Assembly: GCA_021791615.1 (NCBI GenBank)
Contig: JAJYWG010000506.1
Span: 1 to 8,605, forward strand
Origin: Actinomycetes bacterium
GTDB taxonomy: Bacteria; Actinomycetota; Acidimicrobiia; Acidimicrobiales; RAAP-2
Reading direction: 5' to 3'
Length of the DNA stretch: 8,605 nucleotides
Shown here one piece after another: positions 1-6,271 of the stretch. A program made the position numbers and the translations under genes. The notes below the pieces were generated by a model, which did not search any database, was not told the origin of the DNA, and saw only the letters and a list, made by a program, of their open reading frames with translations. Each line of letters starts with the position of its first letter. The first letter of the stretch is position 1.

Positions 1-326
1 GCGTCACCAGTGACTACGGCGTCCACCCCAGCCTCTACCGCCGCTTCTAGCACCCGGTTGTCGGGCTCGTCGGCCACCGCTGCCAGGGTGGACGTCGGCT
101 CGACTACATCGGCGATGGACCGCACCAACGCGGTGACACCTGCAGGGTCGTTGAAGACGTGCACAAGTTTCGGGTAAGCGAGGACCCGCTCCAGTTCGTC
201 CAGCAAGGGCGGCCTCGACACCAACATCAACTCGCCCGCCGGCACGGCGTCGACGAGCACCGAGGGCGCCCCTGACCAGCCCAGGCCCGAGACCATGGTG
301 TTCGTGTCGAGTACGACGGCAATCAC
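1..326 (-). CDS. PIN-domain toxin, COG1569-like (C-terminus beyond window)
   Basis: Probable ribonuclease toxin of a type II toxin-antitoxin pair. About 108 codons are visible and the frame is still open at the window edge. The N-terminus reads VLDTNTMVSG, the signature of the PIN-family 'toxin component' group (COG1569), with Asp7 as first metal ligand. Further acidic residues are Glu44 in LLDELERVL, then DEPDNRVLEAA (Asp86, Asp89) and VVTGD (Asp108). This is the expected spacing of the PIN metal site; such domains cleave RNA using Mg2+ or Mn2+. The GTG start overlaps the antitoxin stop by 4 nt (GTGA), so the two are almost certainly translationally coupled. Only the last 30 or so residues should be missing. 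The family call is secure; the RNA target cannot be told. Confidence 0.88.
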   Translation of the reverse strand, partial: MIAVVLDTNTMVSGLGWSGAPSVLVDAVPAGELMLVSRPPLLDELERVLAYPKLVHVFNDPAGVTALVRSIADVVEPTSTLAAVADEPDNRVLEAAVEAGVDAVVTGD

Positions 327-601
327 AGGCGGCGAGCCGCAGCGATCGCCTCGTCGATCACGCCTGGGTCCAGACCCGCCGCCCCCACCTTCCGGCGCGC
401 CTCGCCCAGGGCCTCACGCAGCTCGCTACGTGCTTGGTCGGCCTGGGCAAGCTTCAGCCGCACGTACTCCTCGCGGCCCACCAGGACAACCAATGGTCGC
501 CCGCGCTTGGTGAGCGCGACCACATCGCCACCCGCTGCCACGTCGTCGACGAGTTGGCCGAGAAAGCCGCGGGCCTCTTCGACCCCCACAAACCGCTCCA
601 C
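323..601 (-). CDS. Phd/YefM-type antitoxin
   Basis: A 92-residue protein whose first 50 residues fit the Phd/YefM antitoxin fold: VEEARGFLGQLVDDVAAGG, then LTKRGRPLVVLVGREEYVRL, the usual 'k-rGrpvavlvs-eey' core that binds DNA and dimerises. The remaining 40 residues are charged and helical (QARSELREALGEARRK), as expected for the segment that wraps around and blocks the toxin. The start is GTG at 601, preceded by a perfect AGGAGG (607-612) at 5 nt spacing. It is the first gene of the pair; its stop overlaps the PIN toxin start by 4 nt. Family practice suggests that it neutralises the toxin and represses its own promoter. Pairing of Phd-type antitoxins with PIN toxins is common. Confidence 0.9.
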   Translation of the reverse strand: MERFVGVEEARGFLGQLVDDVAAGGDVVALTKRGRPLVVLVGREEYVRLKLAQADQARSELREALGEARRKVGAAGLDPGVIDEAIAAARRL

Positions 602-853
602 AAGAACCTCCTGGTTAACCTTAAGCTTATCCTACAGGTCTCTTCGGCGACCTGCGGGAGAGCCCTACGGCGTCCGACACCTGCTAGTCGGTCAAACCTG
701 CAGCCTCAAACCGTGAGGGGAGGCAATTGACAACTGGGCGCACGCTGCACTCGGATCGGGCAGGGTTGGGTATCTTGGCGCGAGTCGCTCGGCGCTTCCC
801 GTCCAGGCCAGTCGGCGGGACGAGCCTCTTCAATACAGGACTCGCTGCTTCGA
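602..853. other. Intergenic region between antitoxin and decayed kinase
   Basis: No gene with protein-family character is visible on either strand in these 250 bases. The part next to the antitoxin is clearly more AT-rich than its surroundings and holds the ribosome binding site and candidate operator described separately. The rest shows nothing I can interpret; the open frames here have no coherent domain. Confidence 0.6.
607..634 (-). promoter_or_regulatory. Candidate promoter/operator of the Phd-PIN pair
   Basis: Between the start of the antitoxin and its upstream flank lie AGGAGG (607-612), the 8-bp palindrome GGTTAACC (613-620), the 8-bp palindrome TAAGCTTA (622-629) and, reading on the minus strand, a possible -10 box TAGGAT (634-629). 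Two adjacent short AT-rich palindromes overlapping a -10 fit autoregulation by a Phd-type antitoxin. No convincing -35 box lies 17 nt upstream, so the promoter part is weak. Confidence 0.35.
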
Positions 854-1391
854 TCAGGCCTCGGAGCTGGCCGTCAGCCTCTGGACGAAATCGGCAGCGG
901 CCTCGAGTAGCTCGGCTGGCGCATCGACCGAGCCCAGCATGAGGGCGCCAGGCGTGGGCTTGTAGGAGCGGGAAGTCCCCCGAGGGCCTTTCCCAATGGC
1001 CGGGGCGGCTCCGGACGCGCCGGAGGTGCTCGTCGCGGTCCGAGCAGACCATCTCCAGTTCAACGGACCGAGCCCTGTGCTGCTCGGCAGCGCCTCCAGC
1101 TGGCCGCGGAGGTCGGCGTCAGCGACCACTTCGACCACCACTGGCCGGCCGGCCCTAAGTGCGCCCCCAACGGCGCGACGAGCCCGCAGTCCGCCCTCTC
1201 GTGGGACCGCCGGCGACGCCGGCCGCGCAACTGGGCGGCCAAGCGGTCAAGCCCGACGAGCAGGCCGTCCGTCTGCGCTACTGCCAGGTCGCGCGACAAC
1301 GTCGCGGTCCCGATGCTGTCGTTGAGCAAGCCGCCGAGGGTGCTCTTGCCTGTAGCGGGCCTGGCACCAAGACGGCTACGGGCCTCACCAC
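854..1391 (-). pseudogene. Decayed P-loop nucleotide kinase (AAA_33-type)
   Basis: Remnant of a small P-loop kinase of the AAA_33/zeta-like class that phosphorylates a small molecule or nucleotide. Pieces in successive frames align in order with the family: start GTG-AGG giving VRPVAVLV (beta-1), then GARPATGKSTLGGLL (Walker A) and TLSRD; CGLVAPLGAHLGPAGQ; then PVVVEVVADADLRGQLEALP (beta-3 region); then VELEMVCSDRDEHLRRVRSR (the CSD...H...R segment); finally YKPTPGALMLGSVDAPAELL, ending in a stop near 854. The frame changes near 1364, 1143, 1062 and 980, so at least four indels are needed. No single reading frame covers the fold, so no active enzyme can be made. The intact kinase at 2296-2844 has the same CSD-x3-H-x2-R segment but differs elsewhere and is not a recent copy. 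Confidence 0.78.
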
Positions 1392-1524
1392 GGGGCCAGT
1401 TTGTCGCGGCCAAGAGTGGGCTGGGGTCACGGAGGTCGAGATGGAGCGGCTACTTATGGTAGACGTCGGAGGACGTGGCGAGCATGGCCCAGCGCGCCAG
1501 CAAGGCGAGCAGGCATGATGTCCC

Positions 1525-2238
1525 ATGGTGATGGTGGCGTTTTTGGACCTGGGCGGCACGCTGTGGCCCAATACCTGGCCGCCGAGGGCTTGGGACCGGG
1601 AGGAGCGGGTTGCACGGCTCTGCAAGCTTGTGCCATCACTCGCCAAGTTCCGAGCAGCAGAGCTAGTCGACATCCTGTCCACAGTCGACCACCCTGCTTC
1701 GCCGGTCCAGCAGACCGTCGCGCTCATCGACCAAGCGGTGAGACGGTGCCAGATCGGGACCGACGTCCCGGCAGAAGCTGTCATCGACGCCATGTGCCTT
1801 CCCGCCCTCGGCCGTGCAGAGCTGTTCCCCGGCGCACATGAGCTGCTGGCTGGGCTGGCAGGGCGGGCCCGGGTCGTGGTCGTCTCGAACACGATCTGGC
1901 GCCGCCGCCAGTCTCTGCGCCGAGATCTCGAGCAGTTCGGGCTGGGCGCTTACGTAAGCGACTACGTCATGTCGCTCGACGTGGGATGGCGCAAACCTGG
2001 CCGCCGTTTCTTCGCCTCCGCTCTGGCTACGGCCCGCGCTCCTGCGCGCCAGTGCGTCATGGTCGGCGACTCCGAGGCCAACGACATCGAGCCGGCCCTC
2101 GCCCTCGGGATGGCCGCCGTGCGGGTGGCCATCGAAGAGCCCAGGCCGGCGCGGAGCGCGGCGGCCAATGTCTGTACGTCCCTCGAGCAGGTCGCCGAGA
2201 TCCTGCTAACCCAAGGGGCCTCCGCGAGTGACGGGTGA
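1525..2238 (+). CDS. HAD-superfamily hydrolase-like protein
   Basis: A 237-residue haloacid dehalogenase-superfamily protein. Motif I is FLDLGGTL (nucleophile Asp8), motif II VVVVSNT (Ser121), motif III GWRKPGRRFF (Lys157) and motif IV MVGDSEANDI (Asp182, Asp187) followed by ALALGM. Residues 15-105 form the helical cap. The D+2 position of motif I, usually the general acid/base Asp of HAD phosphatases, is Gly10, so ordinary phosphatase activity is not assured. The start is one of a cluster: ATG 1525, GTG 1528, ATG 1531, GTG 1534. An in-frame stop at 1516 rules out anything upstream, and the ribosome binding site is weak (AAGGCGAG, 1502-1509). It is followed after 57 nt by a P-loop kinase on the same strand, probably co-transcribed. 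The substrate is unknown. Confidence 0.9.
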   Translation: MVMVAFLDLGGTLWPNTWPPRAWDREERVARLCKLVPSLAKFRAAELVDILSTVDHPASPVQQTVALIDQAVRRCQIGTDVPAEAVIDAMCLPALGRAELFPGAHELLAGLAGRARVVVVSNTIWRRRQSLRRDLEQFGLGAYVSDYVMSLDVGWRKPGRRFFASALATARAPARQCVMVGDSEANDIEPALALGMAAVRVAIEEPRPARSAAANVCTSLEQVAEILLTQGASASDG

Positions 2239-2295
2239 GACGGACCGGCCCACGACGAAGACGCACCCAGCAGCCGGCGTAGGAGGCGGGCCCGG

Positions 2296-2844
2296 ATGAC
2301 GCCGCAGCTCGTGGTCTTCACCGGCTTGCCAGGCACGGGCAAGTCGACCCTGGCCGCACATGCGGCAGGGTCGCTGGCCGCGCCCGTGCTCGGGTGGGAC
2401 TGGGTGATGGCCGCCCTGCGCCCGTACCCGGGCATCCAGGAAGCACTGGGCCGCATGGACTTCCCGACCTACGTCGGCGTGGGCTGGTCTGTCATGTGGA
2501 ACCTCTGCGTAGCCCAGCTGCGCCTCGGCCGCTCGGTGGTACTTGATGCCGTCGCCCCGGACGCCCAGTTGGAACAGACCCGCGCCGTCGCCGCCACCCA
2601 CGGCGCCGGCTGCCTCGTCGTGCTCGCCACCTGCAGCGACGAAGAGATCCACCGCTCCCGCCTCGAAGGGCGCCGCCGCGAAATCCCGGGCTGGCACGAG
2701 CTGGACTGGGCGCACGTCCAGAGGGTGAAGAGCCGTTTCCCCTCGCCTTCGGCCGTCGACCTAACCCTTGACGCGGCCGAGGACTTGGCTACCAACTACG
2801 ACCGGCTTGACCAATTACTTCGCGCTGCCGCCGGTTGCCAGTGA
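2296..2844 (+). CDS. Small P-loop kinase, AAA_33 family
   Basis: A 182-residue single-domain cytosolic P-loop kinase. Beta-1 and Walker A read VVFTGLPGTGKSTLA (Lys16, Ser17). WDWVMAAL carries the Asp35 expected after beta-2, and RSVVLDAVAPDAQ (Asp84) is the third strand that often contacts substrate. LVVLATCSDEEIHRSRLEGR (108-126 or so) is the conserved CSDEEIHRxR segment leading into the Arg-rich lid RRREIPGW. The C-terminal helices end with LDQLLRAAAG. This class includes zeta-toxin-like, chloramphenicol phosphotransferase-like and polynucleotide kinase-like enzymes; nothing here fixes the substrate. ATG 2296 follows AGGAGG (2281-2286) at 9 nt. The gene lies 57 nt after the HAD gene, so kinase and hydrolase-like protein may act on the same substrate (inference). 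Confidence 0.9.
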   Translation: MTPQLVVFTGLPGTGKSTLAAHAAGSLAAPVLGWDWVMAALRPYPGIQEALGRMDFPTYVGVGWSVMWNLCVAQLRLGRSVVLDAVAPDAQLEQTRAVAATHGAGCLVVLATCSDEEIHRSRLEGRRREIPGWHELDWAHVQRVKSRFPSPSAVDLTLDAAEDLATNYDRLDQLLRAAAGCQ

Positions 2845-2972
2845 CCGTGTTCTCGTGCTTCGGCACTGCGAGGTCAGGAGAACCGCTTCCGCGATCCCGT
2901 GGTCGAGCTGGGACAGGAATGCTCTTGCGACGGGCCCAACGAGTCGCGTTTCGAAGCGGCGTTCTGTCACCG

Positions 2973-2988
2973 CTCGCCCTAGGGCGAG
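2973..2988. repeat. 16-bp perfect palindrome
   Basis: CTCGCCCTAGGGCGAG is a perfect inverted repeat without spacer. It lies 129 nt after the kinase stop, in the gap between two convergent transcription units. As RNA it would form a 6-bp GC stem with a CTAG loop. No T-tract follows on either strand, so a terminator role is possible but unproven. Confidence 0.5.
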
Positions 2989-3021
2989 ACGGACCCCTCA
3001 CCGTCGTTATTCCGGACTATG

Positions 3022-3037
3022 GGCGCTGAAAAGCGCC
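3022..3037. terminator. Hairpin with GAAA tetraloop, possible terminator
   Basis: GGCGCT-GAAA-AGCGCC is a perfect 6-bp stem with a GNRA loop on the plus strand. It can be extended by GGAC (3013-3016) pairing with GTCC (3038-3041) across a small bulge. It lies about 40 nt beyond the stop of the minus-strand synthetase remnant, where a terminator of that gene would be. No clear U-tract follows, which is common in GC-rich actinobacteria. Confidence 0.4.
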
Positions 3038-3078
3038 GTCCACCGCCCTGTAGCAGCCGTTATGGCGTGCGAGCGGCC

Positions 3079-4086
3079 TCAGGGCGTAAGTCTCTTGATG
3101 TCGCGTGGGAAGGCGGTGACCTGGCGGATGTTGGCCGCGCCGACAAGGCGGGCCGTCCAGTTTTCGAGGCCGATGGCGAAGCCCCCGTGCGGCGGCATGC
3201 CGTGGCGGAACGCTTCAAGGTACCCGGCCAAAGCCTCTCGGGTGGCGGGGTCAAGAACGGCCTGGTAGTCGGCATAGCGGTGGAGCCTCTGGCCTCCGGT
3301 CACGAGCTCGAGGCCCCGGAACAACAAGTCGAAGCTGTTGGAGTACTCGGGCCGGCCCGGTTCGGGGTGAGTGTAGAAGGGCCGTTTGGCCATTGGGTAA
3401 CCCTCGACGAAGAGGAACTCCGAGCCGTGCTCGGAAAGCGCCCACTGGCTGAGCCAGCGCTCGTGGGCCGGGGCGAGGTCGGGCTCACCGACCACTGGCT
3501 CACCGGTAGCAGCTTCGATCATTTGCTGGGCGTCGTGGAAGTGGGCCCTGGGGAGCCGAAGTAGTCGAGCGAAAAGACGTTGGCACCGCTCTCGGTCGCC
3601 GCGCCGACGACCTTGGGGGTCTGGACCTCGACAAAGCCGAGGCCGTCCAGGGCAGAGCGGAAGCCGGCCAGCGAGGCGGCGGAGATGGCGAGCCCGGCTC
3701 GCTGGCGAGGGTGACGGAGCGAGACCGCGGCGTGGTCCAAAAGCACCGCGAGCGACGCGTCGAGCTCGGGGCGGCGCATCTCGAAAGGCGGGGGGTCGAG
3801 CGCTTCAGCGAGCACGGCCACGGCCGGGTCGTGCACTTCGAAGCCGCCGGGCGCCTGGCCGGAGGCGACGACATCGCCGACCACCTCGACGACCGTCTCG
3901 CTCAGTAGCTCCTGCAGCCGCTCGCGGAGGGCCGCTTCTTCCACGACGACCTGTGCGATGCCCGAAGCGTCGCGCAAGAGCAGGAACCCAACCTGTGCCA
4001 GGTGACGCTGGTGAATGGGCCCAACCTGCCAACCGGACGCTCTGGCCGGCGTGCTCGGCCAACTTCGCCGCCATTACCCGTTCCAA
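3079..4086 (-). pseudogene. aspS: Broken archaeal-type aspartyl-tRNA synthetase
   Basis: Remnant of a class II aspartyl-tRNA synthetase of the short archaeal type, which charges tRNA-Asp and often tRNA-Asn. The N-terminal OB-fold begins LERVMAAKLAEHAGQSVRLA. One extra base at 4014 shifts the frame, and the sequence resumes with HQRHLAQVGFLLLRDASGIA. Motif 1 follows (AGFRSALDGLGFVEVQTPK), then ATESGANVFSLDYFG. Around 3545-3555 the text jumps to RAHFHDAQQMIEAATGEPVV, again with a frame change, so about 90-100 residues containing motif 2 are gone. The end is well preserved: KRPFYTHPEPGRPEYSNSFD, LLFRGLELVTGGQRLHRYAD, and FPRDIKRLTP to the stop. In motif 3, GFAIGLENWT has Asn (codon 3160-3162) where an ATP-binding Arg is expected. 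The original start is probably TTG 4086 after GGGAGG at 8 nt. The product cannot be active. Confidence 0.88.
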
Positions 4087-4260
4087 GCCCGAGACCTCCC
4101 TCACGACCGAGCTCCCTTGGTCATGCGGGCGGGAGGGTCCCCGCGGTGCCACCGCACTTCACCGCCAGGTGACCGGCGGCCTCATTGGACGAGCACTGCG
4201 GCTCAGGTTTGTCAGGCCGTCACCGCTGCAGCCTCGCCCCAACAGTGTAGGCACACCTGG
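4087..4260 (-). promoter_or_regulatory. T-box riboswitch leader (tRNA-sensing) of the AspRS gene
   Basis: On the minus strand, 56 nt before the TTG start, GGTGGCACCGCG (4153-4142) matches the T-box core GGUGGNACCGCG, whose UGGN pairs with the 3' end of uncharged tRNA. Just before it, CCGCC (4179-4175) and GGCGG (4166-4162) form a perfect stem in the Stem III position. Further upstream GCAGCGG (4229-4223) pairs with CCGC-AG-TGC (4201-4193), enclosing a loop that contains GAC followed by A (4213-4210), a candidate Asp specifier. A short Stem I of this kind fits actinobacterial T-boxes. Downstream there is no terminator with a U-run but a Shine-Dalgarno sequestering segment, listed separately. 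The core match and position are seen directly; the specifier and the 5' boundary are inferred. Confidence 0.75.
4093..4139 (-). promoter_or_regulatory. Shine-Dalgarno sequestrator of the T-box leader
   Basis: CCTCCC (4136-4131), a few bases after the T-box core, is perfectly complementary to the ribosome binding site GGGAGG (4100-4095). After one bulged base the pairing extends by GA (4139-4138) with TC (4094-4093). In the absence of bound uncharged tRNA this would hide the ribosome binding site 8 nt before the TTG start. This is the arrangement of translational T-boxes, known for actinobacterial ileS. A competing pairing of CTCCC (4135-4131) with GGGAG (4116-4112) also exists. Confidence 0.6.
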
Positions 4261-4281
4261 ACGACCCAGGCCCATCTCTCG

Positions 4282-4440
4282 CGCTGGGACGAGGGTGGCT
4301 GGCGGGCTGTCGCCAGTGGTTACACGCAAAGGACCACCAGGGCGTGGCCCCCCGTGCTTGAACGGGTCGCAGTGTTCGTCAAGCGCCTGTCAGCGCGCCC
4401 GCTTGTCCTCGACGTCGGGTGCGGCCCGGGCTTGACAGCC
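4282..4440 (+). pseudogene. Truncated SAM methyltransferase fragment
   Basis: One plus-strand frame reads RWDEGGWRAVASGYTQRTTR, then AWPPVLERVAVFVKRL, then RPLVLDVGCGPGLTA. This is the N-terminal helix region and motif I (VLDVGCGPG, 4405-4431) of a class I SAM-dependent methyltransferase. Family likeness stops within a few codons of motif I, and the frame closes at 4506 inside the region that encodes the end of the minus-strand methyltransferase. No start codon with a ribosome binding site precedes the similar part. The fragment cannot bind SAM or catalyse alone. It is about 50 residues of evidence, so the call rests mainly on motif I plus the typical preceding segment. Confidence 0.55.
4299..4316 (-). 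terminator. Hairpin after the minus-strand methyltransferase
   Basis: CTGGCG and CGCCAG (4299-4304 and 4311-4316) form a perfect 6-bp stem with a 6-nt loop, about 130 nt beyond the stop of the minus-strand methyltransferase and just before the T-box leader. It could be a factor-independent terminator or part of the leader's 5' region. There is no U-tract. Confidence 0.3.
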
Positions 4441-4442
4441 AC

Positions 4443-5285
4443 CTACTCACTAAGCGCGGGGTACGGGTGCGCTGCGGTGGGAGATTTGGCACTTGCGACG
4501 GTGTAGTGGCTGAGCCGCACCTCGACCTGCTTGAGCCCGCGTTGAGCTAGGACGCCCGAGACTGCGTCCCTCAGCCCCTGACGTTGCTCGGCCGTCAGGT
4601 AGGCAATGTGCGCGTACGACAGCTGCCAGTCGAGGTACCGGTCCCTTGGGACCTTCACTGTCCGCTCGTCAAGCCACGAGTCGACAACGGTCATGGCGCC
4701 GCTCCGCTCGACCTCGTCACGGCCCTCTGCAAAGAGGGGGTCTTCCAGCGAGAATTGAGCTGCCTCGTCCCGTACGAGGTTGGGGCTCAGCTCTTTGTAC
4801 ACGTCGTTCAGGGCACCGCTCAGCCCGGCGTCGGCGAGCGCGGGGAACCGCCAAGTGTTGATGAGCAAACCCGAGGTGGTGAGCAGCCCGGCCGCCAGGG
4901 GGTAAGCGACGGCGGGCTCGAGCCAGTGCCAGGTGTCAGCGCTCCAGATGCAGTCGAACAGCCCGTCACCGGGGGCGAGGGACTCGAAGGAGCGTTCCCA
5001 GACCTGCAAGCGCCCAGCGGCCACTTCGCTCGCAAGGTTGTGGCGAAGCCTCGCAGCCATCGCTGGCGAGGGCTCAAGGGCAACCGTCGGGCCGAGCCGG
5101 GTGAGCGCGGCGGTCAGTTGGCCTGTGCCCGCGCCGACCTCGAGCTGACGGTGCGGCGCCCCGGACCTAAGCCGTTGTAGGGCCGCCTCGGCGTACCCCG
5201 CCGGCACCACCGGCCGGCCGCGGTCGTAGGGCTCCACCAGGTCACCGAAAGCGAGCCTCGCTGAGCGGTCGGTGTTCGCGCGCAC
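4443..5285 (-). CDS. Class I SAM-dependent methyltransferase
   Basis: A methyltransferase of about 280 residues. It begins RLAFGDLVEPYDRGRP, the usual lead-in of this bacterial family. Motif I is LEVGAGTGQL (48-57), the acidic residue ending beta-2 is Glu71 in ALEPSPAMAARL, and the beta-4 region reads FDCIWSADTWHWLEP (110-124), close to the 'AQAWHW' signature of the family. The C-terminal half (to LSHYTVASAKS) is helical and probably holds the substrate; the substrate is not identifiable. I chose GTG 5285 because homology starts soon after it. GTG 5309, with GGCAGG 7 nt upstream, is an equally good start. A longer frame to 5435 would overlap the divergent gene and looks unlike the family. Its transcript points toward the T-box leader. 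Confidence 0.85.
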   Translation of the reverse strand: MRANTDRSARLAFGDLVEPYDRGRPVVPAGYAEAALQRLRSGAPHRQLEVGAGTGQLTAALTRLGPTVALEPSPAMAARLRHNLASEVAAGRLQVWERSFESLAPGDGLFDCIWSADTWHWLEPAVAYPLAAGLLTTSGLLINTWRFPALADAGLSGALNDVYKELSPNLVRDEAAQFSLEDPLFAEGRDEVERSGAMTVVDSWLDERTVKVPRDRYLDWQLSYAHIAYLTAEQRQGLRDAVSGVLAQRGLKQVEVRLSHYTVASAKSPTAAHPYPALSE

Positions 5286-5345
5286 CCTAAACAAGTCTGG
5301 CCGCTCCACTGTGTAGCCTGCCAGCACGAGGTCAGCTCCCGAGTT

Positions 5346-6173
5346 TTGACGCTCCACTTGTTGGGCTCCGACCGATACGTCTTTTCGACCGAGGACCGGC
5401 GCACCATCGACGACATTGCCGTCGCGACCGAACAACAGCTACGGGCGTTGCTCCCGCTCGTCGAGGCGTCAGAGGATGTGCTACCAACAGGTGACAACGC
5501 CTTGACCGTCGCGCCGCACCTCGTCAGGTGGAAGGCCGACCCCGCCTTGTGCATCGCCGGAGTGGCACACCGGCACTTGGCCCAGGCGCTTGCTCACAAG
5601 GCGTTCCACGCAGCCAGGTCCCGGCAGCTGCCTCCGAAAGTCGACGGGGTCTCCTGGGAGCACGTCGGGATCGCCGAGGGACTCGCCACTGGCTTCGCCC
5701 GTGACAACTTCGACGCCCACGAACCCTGGTCGGCGTACTCAGCCAACTTGGTCGAGAGCTGGGCCGCCGGGCTGTTCGCTCAGCCTCTCGACGAACAGTC
5801 GGTACTTGAGTGGAAGTTCAACCACCCTGATGGCCGCACGTTCATCGCCTTCTGCGTAGGCACGTGGCTGGTCGACCTCGCCTGCCCGTCCCGAGCGGGC
5901 ACCCCGGGGACCTCGTCTGGTGCCCGCGCAAGAGATCCTGAGCGTGGCAAGGCGATAAGGCGCTTTCCGGTTCTGAGGCAAGCGCTCGCAACCGTGTTCC
6001 CGGCAAACGAGGTCCCGGCAAACGAGGCGTGGCCTCTGGCCTCGGTGCAAGTGCCGGAACTGGTCGATACGGTCGCCAGCTACGTCGCAAAAAGGGATTT
6101 GGCGAGGCACGAATATTCGGCGATCACGCGTTTCTTCTTCCAGGCCTGGGACTTGTGGCTGAGGCGCCCATAA
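5346..6173 (+). CDS. DUF2268-like zincin, active-site Glu replaced by Lys
   Basis: A 275-residue protein resembling predicted Zn-dependent proteases of the DUF2268 group: LPLVEASEDVLPTGDNALTV and APHLVRWKADP match the strand region before the helix that carries HExxH. Here that helix reads LAQALAHKAFHAARS, so the motif is His84-Lys85-Ala-Phe-His88, with the catalytic Glu changed to Lys (codon AAG, 5598-5600). Glu111 in IAEGLATGFA is the expected third ligand, and FIAFCVGTWLVD lies in the conserved C-terminal helix. Zinc could still bind, but hydrolysis is unlikely. The TTG 5346 start is poorly supported: GAGG is 14 nt upstream and there is no ATG nearby. It diverges from the methyltransferase. 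The reading frame is intact and its codon use is ordinary, which suggests it is maintained or recently mutated. Confidence 0.72.
   Translation: MTLHLLGSDRYVFSTEDRRTIDDIAVATEQQLRALLPLVEASEDVLPTGDNALTVAPHLVRWKADPALCIAGVAHRHLAQALAHKAFHAARSRQLPPKVDGVSWEHVGIAEGLATGFARDNFDAHEPWSAYSANLVESWAAGLFAQPLDEQSVLEWKFNHPDGRTFIAFCVGTWLVDLACPSRAGTPGTSSGARARDPERGKAIRRFPVLRQALATVFPANEVPANEAWPLASVQVPELVDTVASYVAKRDLARHEYSAITRFFFQAWDLWLRRP
5998..6027 (+). repeat. 15-bp in-frame tandem duplication
   Basis: TCCCGGCAAACGAGG occurs twice in direct tandem (5998-6012 and 6013-6027), giving PANEVPANEA in the zincin-like protein. It keeps frame and looks like a recent slippage event. Confidence 0.85.
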
Positions 6174-6271
6174 TGTCGTGAACGTTCGGCCTCATATGAG
6201 TGCGCTTTCTGTATGCTGTCACCAGGGAAATTGGCGGGGACGGAGTGTCCGATAACCCGATGACGAGCGGT

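Noticed and set aside
727..732. TTGACA, a perfect -35 hexamer on plus
   Set aside because: No -10 box lies 16-19 nt downstream; the nearest TATCTT is 38 nt away, and no plus-strand gene follows.
1278..1892. 204-codon open frame on the minus strand
   Set aside because: It runs antisense to the HAD gene and across the kinase remnant, is Ser/Thr/Arg-rich with no domain, and is a typical GC-rich shadow.
2206..2715. 169-codon minus-strand frame
   Set aside because: It is antisense to the intact P-loop kinase, which has a good ribosome binding site and all motifs.
3019..3564. 181-codon plus-strand frame
   Set aside because: It is antisense to the well-preserved C-terminal half of the AspRS remnant, whose family motifs are clear on the other strand.
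4584..5180. 198-codon plus-strand frame
   Set aside because: It is antisense to the methyltransferase core, including its motif I, and has no recognisable domain.
6180..6200. Small palindromes GAACGTTC and CTCATATGAG after the zincin gene
   Set aside because: They are short and not tied to any promoter or terminator I can support.
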